From JAVJST01 sp040219295 (GTDB taxonomy: Bacteria; Pseudomonadota; Alphaproteobacteria; Rhodospirillales; Casp-alpha2), in contig JAVJST010000005.1 of NCBI GenBank assembly GCA_040219295.1, forward strand, positions 682,001 to 746,000: a stretch of 64,000 nt of DNA, read 5' to 3'. Shown piece by piece: positions 17,300 through 25,970 of the stretch. The notes beneath the pieces are model-generated. The model was not told the origin of the DNA. It worked only from the letters and a program-made list of their open reading frames with translations, and ran no database searches. The translations under genes and the position numbers were made by a program. Every line of letters begins with the position of its first letter. Position 1 is the stretch's first letter.

Positions 17300-19288
17300 T
17301 TACGAGGCGTCCAATCTGGATTCGTCGCTGCCGTACTCGATCGACAACGGCAGTTGTATCGACACGGTGGTGCCCTCGCCCTTGCGGCTGGTGATGGTCA
17401 GCCGGCCATTCAGCATGGCGACGAAGGCAACGACGATCGGCAGGCCGAGCCCGGTCCCTGACATGTCCGAGGTGAACGCATTCTTGACCTGGCCGAAAGG
17501 CTTGGTCGCCAGATCGATTTCATCCTCCGTCATTCCCCTGCCCGTATCCTCGACGACGATCTCGATGCCGTCGCTGAGCGGCCAGGCACGAACCGAAACG
17601 CGCCCATTCGACGCCGTGTACATGACGGCGTTGGTCAGCAGGTTGATCAGGGTCTGATACAGTTTCCCGCGATCGGTCGAAATTGCTTCGGGCAGATCGT
17701 TGTCGTTCAGGATGGAGATGCTGATGTTCTTCTCCGCGGCCTGCGGCCGGAGCGTGCTGACCGCATCCTCGAGAATGGGGCGCAGTTTCACATCGGTGAT
17801 CTCGACGTTCTCAGCGTTGCTCTCGATCTTCGAGAGATTGAGCAACGCGTCGACGAGGGACAGCAGGTGATTGCCCGATGAGAAAATGTCGTCGGCGTAG
17901 TTCCGGTAGGTTTCGCTGAGAGGGCCGAAGGTGCCGGCGCGCATGATGTCGGAAAACCCGAGAATGGCATTCAGGGGGGTCCGCATCTCGTGACTCATGT
18001 GGGCAAGGAAGTTCGATTTCAGTTCGTTCGCTTCCCTGATCCGCGTCGCCTCGAGCAGTTCCTTCTCGGCCTTCTTTCGTTGCGAGATGTCCTTGAGGAT
18101 GCCCGTGTACAGAACCTCATCGTCGACCCGCGTTTCACCGACGGACAATTCAAGCGGTACGGTGGTGCCGTCTTTTCTTTTGCCGACAACCTCGCGCACG
18201 TTGCCGACGATCGTCGCGACCCTCGTTTCCTCGTAGCGACGAATGAACCCGTCGTGCATTGCCGGCGTCAATCCGTCGGCAAGGGTGGCCACGTGCATGC
18301 CGATCGCCTCGTCGGCGGTATAACCGAAAATCCGCTGGGCGCTCTGACTCCATCGCTGGATGATACCTGAACTGTCGATCACCACGATGCCTTCCGCCGC
18401 CGTGTCGAAGATCGCGTCAAGGCGGGCCTGGTCTGCGCGCGCCGCCTTCTCCGCCGCTTGGCGATACTGAACTTCCTCGGCCAGGACGCGGGCGGTTTCC
18501 CTAAGGCGGGCGGCGAACGACGCGGCGGTGACCACACCGGCGAGTGCCAGCGTACCGAGTCCGACGAACAAGGCCAGCACGCCCTGGGAGAGTTGGCCCG
18601 GTGCGGCCGGCGGTTCGAGCACCGGATAGAAGATCGCCGCCTGCATGGCGATGTAGTGCATGCTGGCAACAGCCGAGCCGAGGATGATCGCACCGATCAA
18701 CTGCCGGGCACGAAGGTTTGTCGAACGGCGTTGGCCGTACTCGACGACCGCCAGTGCGACGAAGGACAGGACGACTGCGGCGACGACCGACAGGGCCACC
18801 AGCGCCGGATCATACAGAAGGATCGCCGGCAGACGCATCGCCGCCATGCCGGCGTAGTGCATGGTGCCAATTCCCGCCCCCATCAGCACGGAGCCGGCGG
18901 CCAGCCTGATGTGCAGGTGGATGTCGGTTCTGCTGACGACAAACAGGGCGGTGAGACTGGCAAGAATGCCGGGGACAATTGACACGAATGTCGTCAGGAA
19001 GTCATAGGCGATCCCGCAGGGCAGGGAGAAGGCGAGCATGCCAACGAAATGCATGCCCCAAATCGACCCGCCGAAGCCGACACCGCCGGCCACCTTCCAC
19101 AGCAATCCGGCGCCGGGACGGTGCTCGGCAATCGCTTCCGCCCGATTGAGACAAGCCAGTCCGGCCCACGCCCCGCAAACCGCGACGACAACCGACAAAA
19201 TGACAAGATCCGGCCTGAACGAACCGACGAGAAGCGACTGGCCCCCCGGAAGGTCGACAAACGACAGAAAGTCGTAGGTCAGATACAT
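17300..19288 (-). CDS. MHYT-PAS sensor histidine kinase
   Basis: This 662-residue kinase starts with an integral-membrane MHYT domain (~1-260) whose three repeats carry MHFVGM (79), MHYAGM (143) and MHYIAM (210). These conserved Met/His residues are proposed in the family to coordinate copper near the outer membrane face and sense O2, CO or NO. A PAS domain follows (~290-405). Next come HisKA with phospho-His 433 in SHEMRTPLN, an N-box at ~547, and HATPase motifs EDTGRGM and GTGLGLPIV. There is no receiver domain, so it needs an external regulator such as the tandem-REC protein at 16428 or the single-REC protein at 20167. Confidence 0.93.
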   Translation of the reverse strand: MYLTYDFLSFVDLPGGQSLLVGSFRPDLVILSVVVAVCGAWAGLACLNRAEAIAEHRPGAGLLWKVAGGVGFGGSIWGMHFVGMLAFSLPCGIAYDFLTTFVSIVPGILASLTALFVVSRTDIHLHIRLAAGSVLMGAGIGTMHYAGMAAMRLPAILLYDPALVALSVVAAVVLSFVALAVVEYGQRRSTNLRARQLIGAIILGSAVASMHYIAMQAAIFYPVLEPPAAPGQLSQGVLALFVGLGTLALAGVVTAASFAARLRETARVLAEEVQYRQAAEKAARADQARLDAIFDTAAEGIVVIDSSGIIQRWSQSAQRIFGYTADEAIGMHVATLADGLTPAMHDGFIRRYEETRVATIVGNVREVVGKRKDGTTVPLELSVGETRVDDEVLYTGILKDISQRKKAEKELLEATRIREANELKSNFLAHMSHEMRTPLNAILGFSDIMRAGTFGPLSETYRNYADDIFSSGNHLLSLVDALLNLSKIESNAENVEITDVKLRPILEDAVSTLRPQAAEKNISISILNDNDLPEAISTDRGKLYQTLINLLTNAVMYTASNGRVSVRAWPLSDGIEIVVEDTGRGMTEDEIDLATKPFGQVKNAFTSDMSGTGLGLPIVVAFVAMLNGRLTITSRKGEGTTVSIQLPLSIEYGSDESRLDAS

Positions 19289-19682
19289 GGGCAGATGGCC
19301 GTAACCGGCCGGTCGGCACTCCCGCCGACGGCACCGTAGCGGGACACCTGACCGTCCGTTGAACCAGCGTCCGGGTATGAACTCGACGTCATACGATCGT
19401 TCCTTTGCCGTGGGGCTCGTCGCGTTCCGGATGAACGATCGCCCTATCTATGGAATCATTAAACAAAACAACGACCTGACGCCAGAGTCCGAGACAAAAT
19501 TAGTGTGCGACACTTAACGAAACCTGACGGACTGGGCACACTCGGGGCTGTTTGAATTGCTGACAAGTCCGGGAAATTACTCTTGGCATGCTACGGCTGT
19601 CCCCCTATATCGGGGATTGATGTGATCCGGGCGAGACCGGGTCGCACTTTTCTTGGGATGACAGAAGAGGGGCACTCCGAAG
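19289..19682. promoter_or_regulatory. Intergenic region with a sigma70-like promoter for the 38-residue peptide
   Basis: This is a 394-bp non-coding gap, noticeably AT-richer around 19440-19560. On the plus strand TTGGCA (19583-19588) and TATATC (19606-19611) are separated by exactly 17 bp, predicting a start near 19618 and a ~65-nt leader before the small gene at 19683. The -10 lies inside an inverted repeat TCCCC-N7-GGGGA (19600-19616) that could be an operator. The upstream part presumably holds the kinase promoter; no clear box was found there. Confidence 0.45.
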
Positions 19683-19799
19683 ATGAGCCAGGACCAAGCA
19701 ATCACCATCAAACAGGGCATCAACATCATGGTTTTCGGCGCGCTGGGCGCACTCGGCCTCGTCGCCGTCGTTTTGATCCTGCTCAACATCTTCATCTGA
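19683..19799 (+). CDS. 38-residue single-span membrane peptide
   Basis: An ATG at 19683 opens a 38-codon frame. It has a polar N-terminus (MSQDQAITIKQG) followed by one long hydrophobic helix (MVFGALGALGLVAVVLILLN) ending FI, then TGA. The sharp polar-to-hydrophobic design, third-position GC, a matching upstream promoter and a location in an otherwise empty gap argue that it is a real small membrane protein. No homologue is recognised. It lies between two signalling genes, so a role as a regulator of a membrane kinase is conceivable but untested. Confidence 0.5.
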   Translation: MSQDQAITIKQGINIMVFGALGALGLVAVVLILLNIFI

Positions 19800-20166
19800 G
19801 CCTGACCTAGTTTTCCGCGTTTTCGATCCGCCGTTGCGCCGTCCGACGGCAGGGCCGCGAACCCGCTATGGTCGGGTTCGGAACAATCCATGGTGGACAA
19901 AGTTTCCTTCAAAAAATTGTTAGATTGTACGGGGCGATACGTACGGTTATACTCCAACCCGACAAAGTTCGTTTTGGGGGATGACGTGTCAGTTTCATTC
20001 GAAACGACGCGGCGGATTACAACCACACAAGTATTCGTAGTGTTGAATGGGCACGAAACTGCCCAGGTCATTGCGGTACCGGAGGCCGATTGCAGTTCGC
20101 GCCCGGGACCGTCATCACCTCCTCGTTTGTCGGGCTCCTGCCTGTCTCCACGGCTCGGCGGCTGAG
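19800..20166 (+). promoter_or_regulatory. Intergenic region with promoter for the receiver protein
   Basis: This 367-bp gap becomes AT-rich from 19900 to 20045. It contains a good sigma70-like promoter, TTGTAC (19925-19930) and TATACT (19948-19953) with a 17-bp spacer, giving a ~205-nt leader before the ATG at 20167. A 91-codon frame (19890-20165) crosses it but starts upstream of the promoter and has no protein-like composition. No other gene is visible. Confidence 0.45.
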
Positions 20167-20712
20167 ATGTATCGATCCTTGAACAAGGGCTATCGGGGCT
20201 ACGATCTCAGCAACCTCAGGGTCCTGCTGGTCGAGGATAACGAGTTTCTTCGCAAGCTGGTGTCGTCCGTGCTCGCCTCGCTCGGTATCCGGCGGGTCCA
20301 GAAGGCCAGGGAAGGCGGCGAGGGGTGGTCGCTGTTTCAGGCTTCGTCGCCGGACCTCATTATCGTCGACTGGGTGATGACGCCGATCGATGGCCCGGCA
20401 TTCGTGCAACGGGTGCGACAAGACGACAAGAGCCGAAACATTTACATCCCGATCATCATGCTGAGTGCCTATGGCGACATGAGCCGCGTGATCGCGGCCC
20501 GCGACATGGGCGTGAACGAGTTTCTGGCGAAGCCTGTTTCGGCCGCGCAACTCTATGACCGGATAGAACGGGTTCTCGAGGTCGAGCGTCCGTTCGTGCG
20601 GGCCCAGGATTACTTCGGCCCGTGCCGGCGCCGCCGCGACGATCCGAAGTACAGCGGTCCCGAGAGACGGAAGGATGCTAAAGACAGCAAGGATACCGAG
20701 GACGAGCAATGA
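20167..20712 (+). CDS. Single-receiver response regulator with basic tail
   Basis: This 181-residue protein has one receiver domain (~17-135): LLVEDNEF for the acidic pocket, DLIIVDWVMTPIDG for the phospho-Asp, an SAY switch position and FLAKPVS with the conserved Lys. The last ~40 residues are highly charged (RRRRDDPKYSGPERRKDAKDSKD) and probably disordered. There is no DNA-binding output. The start at 20167 (MYRSLNKGY) is chosen because the upstream in-frame sequence lies in the promoter region. It may receive phosphate from the MHYT kinase. Confidence 0.85.
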   Translation: MYRSLNKGYRGYDLSNLRVLLVEDNEFLRKLVSSVLASLGIRRVQKAREGGEGWSLFQASSPDLIIVDWVMTPIDGPAFVQRVRQDDKSRNIYIPIIMLSAYGDMSRVIAARDMGVNEFLAKPVSAAQLYDRIERVLEVERPFVRAQDYFGPCRRRRDDPKYSGPERRKDAKDSKDTEDEQ

Positions 20713-20764
20713 GGCCGCCAGGTTCGGCGTGGCAACAGTTGGCAACGCGCCGGTGTGTTTATGC

Positions 20765-21071
20765 TTGCATTGTCAGGAACAATATCCTATAATCACTTGA
20801 GCTGTTTTGTGATGGTGAATAGGACCGTCGGACTCTCCTCCTGTGCGCACATGATGAAAAGTGCGAGCCGCCCGGGGTGACTAAACGTTTTTCATCCGTT
20901 TTCATTATCGCCGGTAAGCCAGCAGGCTGCTGCTCGATCAGAATGGTCATCGGTAATGAATGACCAAAATGACCCGAAGTAGCCCTAAATGACCCTGTTT
21001 CGAGGGCCGTTATCGAGCGAATTCAAATGGTTGGGGAGGAGGGCATGGAAACAATGACCCAAGTGACCATT
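20765..21071 (+). ncRNA. Candidate small RNA / repeat element, copy A
   Basis: The 382-bp gap 20713-21094 between two convergent genes has no coding sequence but is highly organised. A sigma70-like promoter, TTGCAT (20765-20770) and TATAAT (20788-20793) with a 17-bp spacer, predicts a start near 20800. Downstream are ATGATGAAAAGTG (20851) and TTTTTCATCCG (20888-20898), whose GATGAAAA and TTTTCATC parts can pair in a hairpin. Four in-phase 10-bp repeats follow (20956-20995) and two degenerate ones (21051-21070). The same block order recurs on the minus strand near 48.2-48.5 kb. The early transcript contains CTCTCCTCCT, an anti-Shine-Dalgarno-like stretch. No terminator was identified. Confidence 0.4.
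20956..20995 (-). repeat. Four in-phase decamer repeats, copy A
   Basis: Read on the minus strand, the element is four consecutive 10-mers: GGGTCATTTA, GGGCTACTTC, GGGTCATTTT and GGTCATTCAT. Two further related 10-mers lie at 21051-21070 (GGGTCATTGT, and ATGGTCACTT with its core shifted by a base). The 10-bp period puts each copy on the same face of the helix. The order matches that in copy B at 48263-48292. Confidence 0.75.
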
Positions 21072-21094
21072 CCGGGGGCGAACGGCCGGCTGGC

Positions 21095-22333
21095 TTACCA
21101 GCGCGGTTTCGACCTGATCAAGGCCATCACCTCGTCCGCCGGCAGCGGCTTCGACATCAGGTAGCCCTGGCCGAACTGACAGCCGAGGTCGCGCAGCGCC
21201 GAGATCTGCTCGGTTTTCTCGATGCCCTCGGCGACGATGCTCATGTTGAGGCTGTGGGCGAGCTGGGCGATCGAGCTTACGATCCGCTCGCTGCTCTCCG
21301 AGCTTTCCATGTTGTTGACGAACTCGCGGTCGATCTTGAGCGTATCGAGCGGGAACTGGTGCAGGTAGCTGAGGCTCGAGAAGCCGGTGCCGAAATCGTC
21401 GATTGCCAACGACACGCCGGACTTCTTGATCTCGCGCAGCGCCTTGGCGGCGTGCTCCGGATCCTGCACCAGCAGCGTTTCCGTCATCTCGAGTTTGATC
21501 CGTTCCGGGTCGACGCCGCTCGATTCGATGATGTCGGCGAGGTAGGCAATCTCGGTAAGCTCCGAGAGCTGGTAACCCGACACGTTGATACTCATGAACG
21601 GGGCCGGGCTGCCGGCTTCAGCCGCGGCGGTGGCCTCGGCGAAGCGGATCTGGGCGGCGAGGCTCTCTTCCATCGACCAGCGCCCGAGTTCGCCGATGAA
21701 GCCGGTTTCTTCGGCGAGCGTGACGAACTCGGCGGGCGAGACGAAGGAGCCGTCGCCCTTCTGCCAGCGCATAAGCGCCTCGAAGCCGGCGATGCCGCCG
21801 GTCTCGAGCGAGATGATCGGCTGGTAGTGCATGACGAACTCGCTGGCCTCGAGGCCGCCGCGCATCTCGCGCTCGATGGTGATGCGTTTGAGCGCCAGCT
21901 TGCGCACTTCTTCGAGTGAGGTATCGGGCGTGCGGCTGTTGTCGCGGAGCCCCGAGAGCTGACGCTGGGCGTCGCGGAAGCGTGACAGCACGACGCGGAG
22001 CAGGAGCTTCATCAGCGGGTTGGCCGCGGCGATGGGCTTCTGGAAGCGGGCGCGCTGGACGACGACGAGCGCGGTATCGGCCACCGCCGTCACGGTCGCC
22101 GATCGCGGCGCGTCGTCGATGATCGACATCTCGCCGAAAATCTCGCCGTCGCCGAGTTCGGCGATGACCGACTTGCGGCCGTCCTGGTCGATGGAGACTT
22201 CGACCTTGCCGCGTTCGATGATGTAGGCGACGCGGCCTTCCTCGCCCTGGCGGAAGATCACATCGCCTGCCGGCACAGTGATCGAGTAGACGGTTTGCAC
22301 CATGGTTTCCGGTTCCCGGGTCGTCTGGTTCAT
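21095..22333 (-). CDS. cNMP-binding / EAL-domain c-di-GMP phosphodiesterase
   Basis: Residues ~12-130 are a cyclic-nucleotide-binding (CRP-like) beta-roll, with GEIFGEMSIIDDAPRSATV as the phosphate-binding cassette. Residues ~160-405 are an EAL domain. All key catalytic elements are visible: EAL in GFEALMRW, the Asn in SINVSGYQL, the Glu in LEMTETLL, the DDFGTGFSS loop, the LKID lysine, AEGIE and the QFGQGY C-terminal Gln. It should therefore hydrolyse c-di-GMP under control of a bound nucleotide or other ligand. It has no membrane segment. It is convergent with candidate RNA copy A. Confidence 0.93.
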   Translation of the reverse strand: MNQTTREPETMVQTVYSITVPAGDVIFRQGEEGRVAYIIERGKVEVSIDQDGRKSVIAELGDGEIFGEMSIIDDAPRSATVTAVADTALVVVQRARFQKPIAAANPLMKLLLRVVLSRFRDAQRQLSGLRDNSRTPDTSLEEVRKLALKRITIEREMRGGLEASEFVMHYQPIISLETGGIAGFEALMRWQKGDGSFVSPAEFVTLAEETGFIGELGRWSMEESLAAQIRFAEATAAAEAGSPAPFMSINVSGYQLSELTEIAYLADIIESSGVDPERIKLEMTETLLVQDPEHAAKALREIKKSGVSLAIDDFGTGFSSLSYLHQFPLDTLKIDREFVNNMESSESSERIVSSIAQLAHSLNMSIVAEGIEKTEQISALRDLGCQFGQGYLMSKPLPADEVMALIRSKPRW

Positions 22334-22383
22334 GACATTAAACGATTTTTCCTCATTATGTCAGGACTTTATCGGATTCCTGA

Positions 22384-24393
22384 CTAGAGGAACGAGCGCG
22401 GGATGGACTCGGCGAAGTCCCTCTCGAAGGCGAGCGAATCATTCTCGTATGCTTCAATACGTCCGCTGACGTGGAAATGCGTTTCGTCACAGGTCATGGC
22501 GGAGAATGTCTCCGTCCTGATGCGCCAGTTGTCGCGCGAAATCCGGACCGTGTAATGGTGGGCTGCTTCGGCGCTCAGCGGATCGTCCGGGTGAATGACG
22601 TGCGTCGCGGTTTCGCGGATGCCGTATTCGAGGCCGGTATCGGTGTCGAGCTCGAGGCCGCTGTCGACGTCGACACGCTGGGTGACGTGGCCGGTCCGCA
22701 TGTCGCGCTCGACGATCTGGGTCCGCCCACCTTCCTCGATGGTGCGAAGGCTGCGGGGCGGCGCGGCTTCCGGCTCCTCGAACGGGCGGGGATCGTCGTC
22801 GAAGGCCGGCCGCACCGGCAGGATGAAGCCGCTCGCGCCGGCGGTGACCGAGAGCGTGGTCCGCCGGGGTGACGGCCAGATCATCGGCCAGTAGGTGCTG
22901 GAGATGGCGACCCGGATGCGGTGGCCGGCCGGGAAGGCGTAGGCGATGTCGTCGAGTTGCACGCGGATGCTGTAGGTGCGGCCCGGCTCGAGCGCTTCGG
23001 GAAACTCGTGGCTGTCGCGATGGCTGAGGTTGAGCACGCCGTAGCTGACCCTCGTCGACGATCCGTCGGGCGCCACGTCGCACAGCCGCACGACCACGTT
23101 GGCCTGCGGCTGGTCGGCGCTGAGCACCAGCTCGGCGACCGGTGCGCCGAAGATCTCCAGCCGCTCGCCGAGCGTTTCGCTGTCGAAGCTCAGTGACAGG
23201 GCGTCTTCCAGGCGCTGGTCGGTCGGGCACTGGGAGTCGACGTCGTGCGGACAGAAGTCGCCACAGTTGGCGCCGAGGTCCTCGGGCGACGAGATGTCGA
23301 GCGGCACGGCGTCTCCCGGTTCGGTCTCGAGACCGCCCTTGTTGAGCGCGAAGCGGCGTTGCTCGATGCGTGGCGACGGCCAGGCGTCCTCGGCGATCCA
23401 GCGACCGTCGCGGACCGCGTAATAGGGTTGCGGGCGGACGCTCTCCATCAGATAGGCGCGGTAGAGCGGATCGTCGAGGCAACCCCGGTCCTCGCCCTTC
23501 AGGAACTGATCCCACCAGCGCAGCGCTTCCTGCAGGAAGCCGATGCGGGGCTCGGGATAGGCGAAGTGCGGATACTTATGGAACCACGGCCCCATGATGC
23601 CGCGGACCGGTGACTGGAGACCGGCGAGCAGGCGCGGCACCGGGTTGGAGTAGTCGTCGCCCCAGCCGCATACCGACAGCACCGCCGCCTTGATCGAGGC
23701 GAAGTCCTCGCACACCGATCCGTGCTTCCAGAAGGCGTCGCGTTGCTGGTGCTTGAGCCAGTTGAGGACGAGCAGAGGTTCGTTCTGCAGGCGGTAGATC
23801 CACATGTCGCGCCAGCGCTCGCCGACCAGTACCGGATCCGGCGGGCGCGAAGAGAATGCGAACATGGTCGCCGACCAGCCGAGATTGCGATAGAGCAGAC
23901 AGCCGCCCTTGAAGTGAATGTCGTCAGCGTAGCGATCGTCGGTCGAGGCCAGCGAAATCACCGCCTTGAGCGCTTCCGGGCCGCGCGCGGCGACCTGCAA
24001 GCCGTTAAAACCGCCCCATGAGATGCCGATCATGCCGACGTTGCCATCGCACCACGGTTGCGCCGTGATCCAATCGATGACCTCGAGTGCGTCGTCCTGT
24101 TCCTGGGGCAGGTACTCGTCCTCCATCAGGCCATCGGATTCGCCGTTGCCGCGCATGTCGACCCGGATGCAGGCATAGCCGTGTCCGGCGAAGTAAGGGT
24201 GGGTCAGGGCGTCGCGGGTCGCGGTGCCGTCACGCTTGCGATACGGCAGGTACTCAAGGATCGCCGGCACCGGGTTGTCGGCTGCGTCGGCGGGCATCCA
24301 CATGCGCGCCGCCAGACGGCAGCCGTCGGCGAGTTCGATCCATGTGTTCTCGGTCTCCTCGACCACGTGTGGGAACTGTCCGACGGTCTTCAT
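22384..24393 (-). CDS. CocE/NonD-family hydrolase (S15 peptidase-like)
   Basis: This 669-residue alpha/beta hydrolase is of the X-Pro dipeptidyl-peptidase/cocaine-esterase family. The catalytic Ser is S125 in GISWGG, the Asp lies in CGWGDDYSNPV, and the His in GPWFHKYPH. An N-terminal DMRGNGESDG strand-loop precedes the nucleophile. The second half is the jelly-roll C-terminal domain (PAGHRIRVAISSTYWPMIWPSP). There is no signal peptide, so it is cytoplasmic. The natural substrate (ester, amide or acyl peptide) is unknown. It stands alone; a ribosome site GGAGGCAGCC precedes the ATG. Confidence 0.9.
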   Translation of the reverse strand: MKTVGQFPHVVEETENTWIELADGCRLAARMWMPADAADNPVPAILEYLPYRKRDGTATRDALTHPYFAGHGYACIRVDMRGNGESDGLMEDEYLPQEQDDALEVIDWITAQPWCDGNVGMIGISWGGFNGLQVAARGPEALKAVISLASTDDRYADDIHFKGGCLLYRNLGWSATMFAFSSRPPDPVLVGERWRDMWIYRLQNEPLLVLNWLKHQQRDAFWKHGSVCEDFASIKAAVLSVCGWGDDYSNPVPRLLAGLQSPVRGIMGPWFHKYPHFAYPEPRIGFLQEALRWWDQFLKGEDRGCLDDPLYRAYLMESVRPQPYYAVRDGRWIAEDAWPSPRIEQRRFALNKGGLETEPGDAVPLDISSPEDLGANCGDFCPHDVDSQCPTDQRLEDALSLSFDSETLGERLEIFGAPVAELVLSADQPQANVVVRLCDVAPDGSSTRVSYGVLNLSHRDSHEFPEALEPGRTYSIRVQLDDIAYAFPAGHRIRVAISSTYWPMIWPSPRRTTLSVTAGASGFILPVRPAFDDDPRPFEEPEAAPPRSLRTIEEGGRTQIVERDMRTGHVTQRVDVDSGLELDTDTGLEYGIRETATHVIHPDDPLSAEAAHHYTVRISRDNWRIRTETFSAMTCDETHFHVSGRIEAYENDSLAFERDFAESIPRSFL

Positions 24394-24577
24394 GGCTGCC
24401 TCCTCCGGTTTTTCGGCACTCTAGCGGCCCGGGGAACGTCCATCCACCGTGCACGTGCGAGCATTGCAGGGAACGCATGGCTGACCGGCAAATCCACCAC
24501 TGGTCGCTGCACGTATTCTCGCGTACATGCACTTCACAGCACGACGGCTGTCACAACCTTGATGCAGGAGACACGAC

Positions 24578-24658
24578 ATGTTTTCGCCCCTGAACACCAC
24601 TCTCGGTGCTTACGTGGTCGCCATCATGGTTCTCGGCGCGATCGGAACCATGATCTGA
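24578..24658 (+). CDS. 26-residue membrane peptide with its own ribosome site and terminator
   Basis: The frame MFSPLNTTLGAYVV... has 26 codons. A short polar start is followed by one hydrophobic helix (VVAIMVLGAIGTMI). GCAGGAG at 24564-24570 is a well-spaced ribosome site, and a strong intrinsic terminator begins 28 bp after the stop. Such a compact arrangement is what a free-standing small-protein gene looks like. I recognise no homologue. Its design resembles the 38-residue peptide at 19683 (single C-terminal helix rich in Gly/Ala/Val), but the sequences are not clearly related. Confidence 0.55.
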   Translation: MFSPLNTTLGAYVVAIMVLGAIGTMI

Positions 24659-24685
24659 ACCATGACCAACACCGTTAGATGAAAA

Positions 24686-24715
24686 GCCCCGGCAGCGACG
24701 CTCCCGGGGTTTTTT
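24686..24715 (+). terminator. Intrinsic terminator after the 26-residue peptide gene
   Basis: CCCCGG (24687-24692) and CCGGGG (24704-24709) form a six-pair GC stem with a 11-base loop, followed by a run of six T. It isolates the small gene from hutI, which starts at 24762. Confidence 0.85.
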
Positions 24716-24761
24716 CATGCCCGGTTCGGGACTAGTCTCGGCCGGTAACCGGGAGGGTCTC

Positions 24762-25970
24762 ATGGTCAAGGCCGATCGCGTCTGGCGTAACGCCTCGCTC
24801 GCTACCGCCGCCGGCGGCGGCTATGGCATCGTCGAAGACGGCGTTGTCGCATCAGGCAATGGCAGGATCATCTGGGCCGGGTCCGCCGCCGACGCGCCGG
24901 ATTTCGACGCGCCGGACACCGTCGACTGCGGTGGCCGCTGGATCACGCCCGGCCTGATCGACGCCCATACCCACCTGGTCTATGCCGGCAATCGCGCGAA
25001 CGAGTTTGAGATGCGACTCGAAGGCAAGTCGTATGCAGACATTGCAAAGGCCGGTGGCGGCATTGTCTCGACGGTTTCAGCCGTCCGCGCGGCGAGCGAG
25101 GACGATCTCGTTAACCAGAGCCTGCCACGGCTCGATGCGCTGCTGGCCGACGGGGTGACGACCGTCGAGATCAAGTCAGGCTACGGGCTCGACACTGATA
25201 GCGAATGCAAGATGCTGCGCGCGGCCGGCCGCCTGACGTTGAAGCGCGCGGTGCGCGTCAAACGCACGTTTCTGGGTGCGCATGCTCTGCCGCCGGAGTT
25301 CGCTGGCGACAAGGACGGCTACATTGAAACCGTCTGCTGCGACCAGCTCCCGGCTGCCGCGGCTGAAGGGCTCGCCGATGCAGTCGACGGTTTCTGTGAA
25401 GGTATCGCGTTTTCCGCGAATCAGATCGAGCGCGTGTTCGAGGCGGCCAAAGCCGCCGGCCTGCCGGTCAAGTTGCACGCAGAACAGCTGACCAATGCTG
25501 GCGGCACCCGGCTCGCAGCGCGTTTCGGCGCCTTGTCGGTCGATCACCTGGAGTATGCGAATGACGAGGATATCACGGCGATGGCCGAGAGCGGGTCGGT
25601 GGCGATGATCCTGCCGGGAGCGTTCTACTACCTCGGCGAGACGACAAAGCCGCCGGTCGACGCCATGCGCCGGGCCGGTGTGCCTATGGCGGTGGCGACC
25701 GACTGCAATCCCGGATCGTCGCCCGTGAACTCGCTGCGCCTGGCGATGAACATGGCCGCCGTGCTGTTCGGCATGACCCCGGAGGAAACATTTGCTGGTG
25801 CGACGATCCACGCGGCGCGTGCGCTCGGGATCGCCGGCGAATGCGGATCGCTTGAGACGGGCAAGGCCTGCGATCTCGCGATCTGGTCGATCACGCATCC
25901 ACGCGACCTGACTTACGAGGCCGGCGCGTCTCCGCTTTGGCGGCGTGTCTTCCGCGGGAACGCCGCCTAG
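24762..25970 (+). CDS. hutI: Imidazolonepropionase
   Basis: HutI opens the imidazolone ring in the third step of histidine degradation. It is an amidohydrolase with metal ligands in DAHTHLVYAGNR, the substrate-binding EIKSGYGLD, HAEQLTNAGG, DHLEYAN and the TDCNPGSSPVNSL loop. The ATG at 24762 follows GGGAGGG and gives 402 residues. No hutH, hutU or hutG is in the window, so the pathway must be completed elsewhere. Its stop codon is interlocked with that of the convergent SIS gene in the palindrome CTAG. Confidence 0.95.
   Translation: MVKADRVWRNASLATAAGGGYGIVEDGVVASGNGRIIWAGSAADAPDFDAPDTVDCGGRWITPGLIDAHTHLVYAGNRANEFEMRLEGKSYADIAKAGGGIVSTVSAVRAASEDDLVNQSLPRLDALLADGVTTVEIKSGYGLDTDSECKMLRAAGRLTLKRAVRVKRTFLGAHALPPEFAGDKDGYIETVCCDQLPAAAAEGLADAVDGFCEGIAFSANQIERVFEAAKAAGLPVKLHAEQLTNAGGTRLAARFGALSVDHLEYANDEDITAMAESGSVAMILPGAFYYLGETTKPPVDAMRRAGVPMAVATDCNPGSSPVNSLRLAMNMAAVLFGMTPEETFAGATIHAARALGIAGECGSLETGKACDLAIWSITHPRDLTYEAGASPLWRRVFRGNAA

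Noticed and set aside
19890..20165. 91-codon plus-strand frame ending just before the receiver protein
   Set aside because: It starts upstream of the best promoter, has no ribosome site and its sequence ends in Ser/Pro/Arg low-complexity, so it looks like an accidental frame.
20956..20995. Pho box (PhoB site)
   Set aside because: The period is 10 bp, not 11, and the core is GGTCATT rather than CTGTCAT; no phosphate gene is adjacent.
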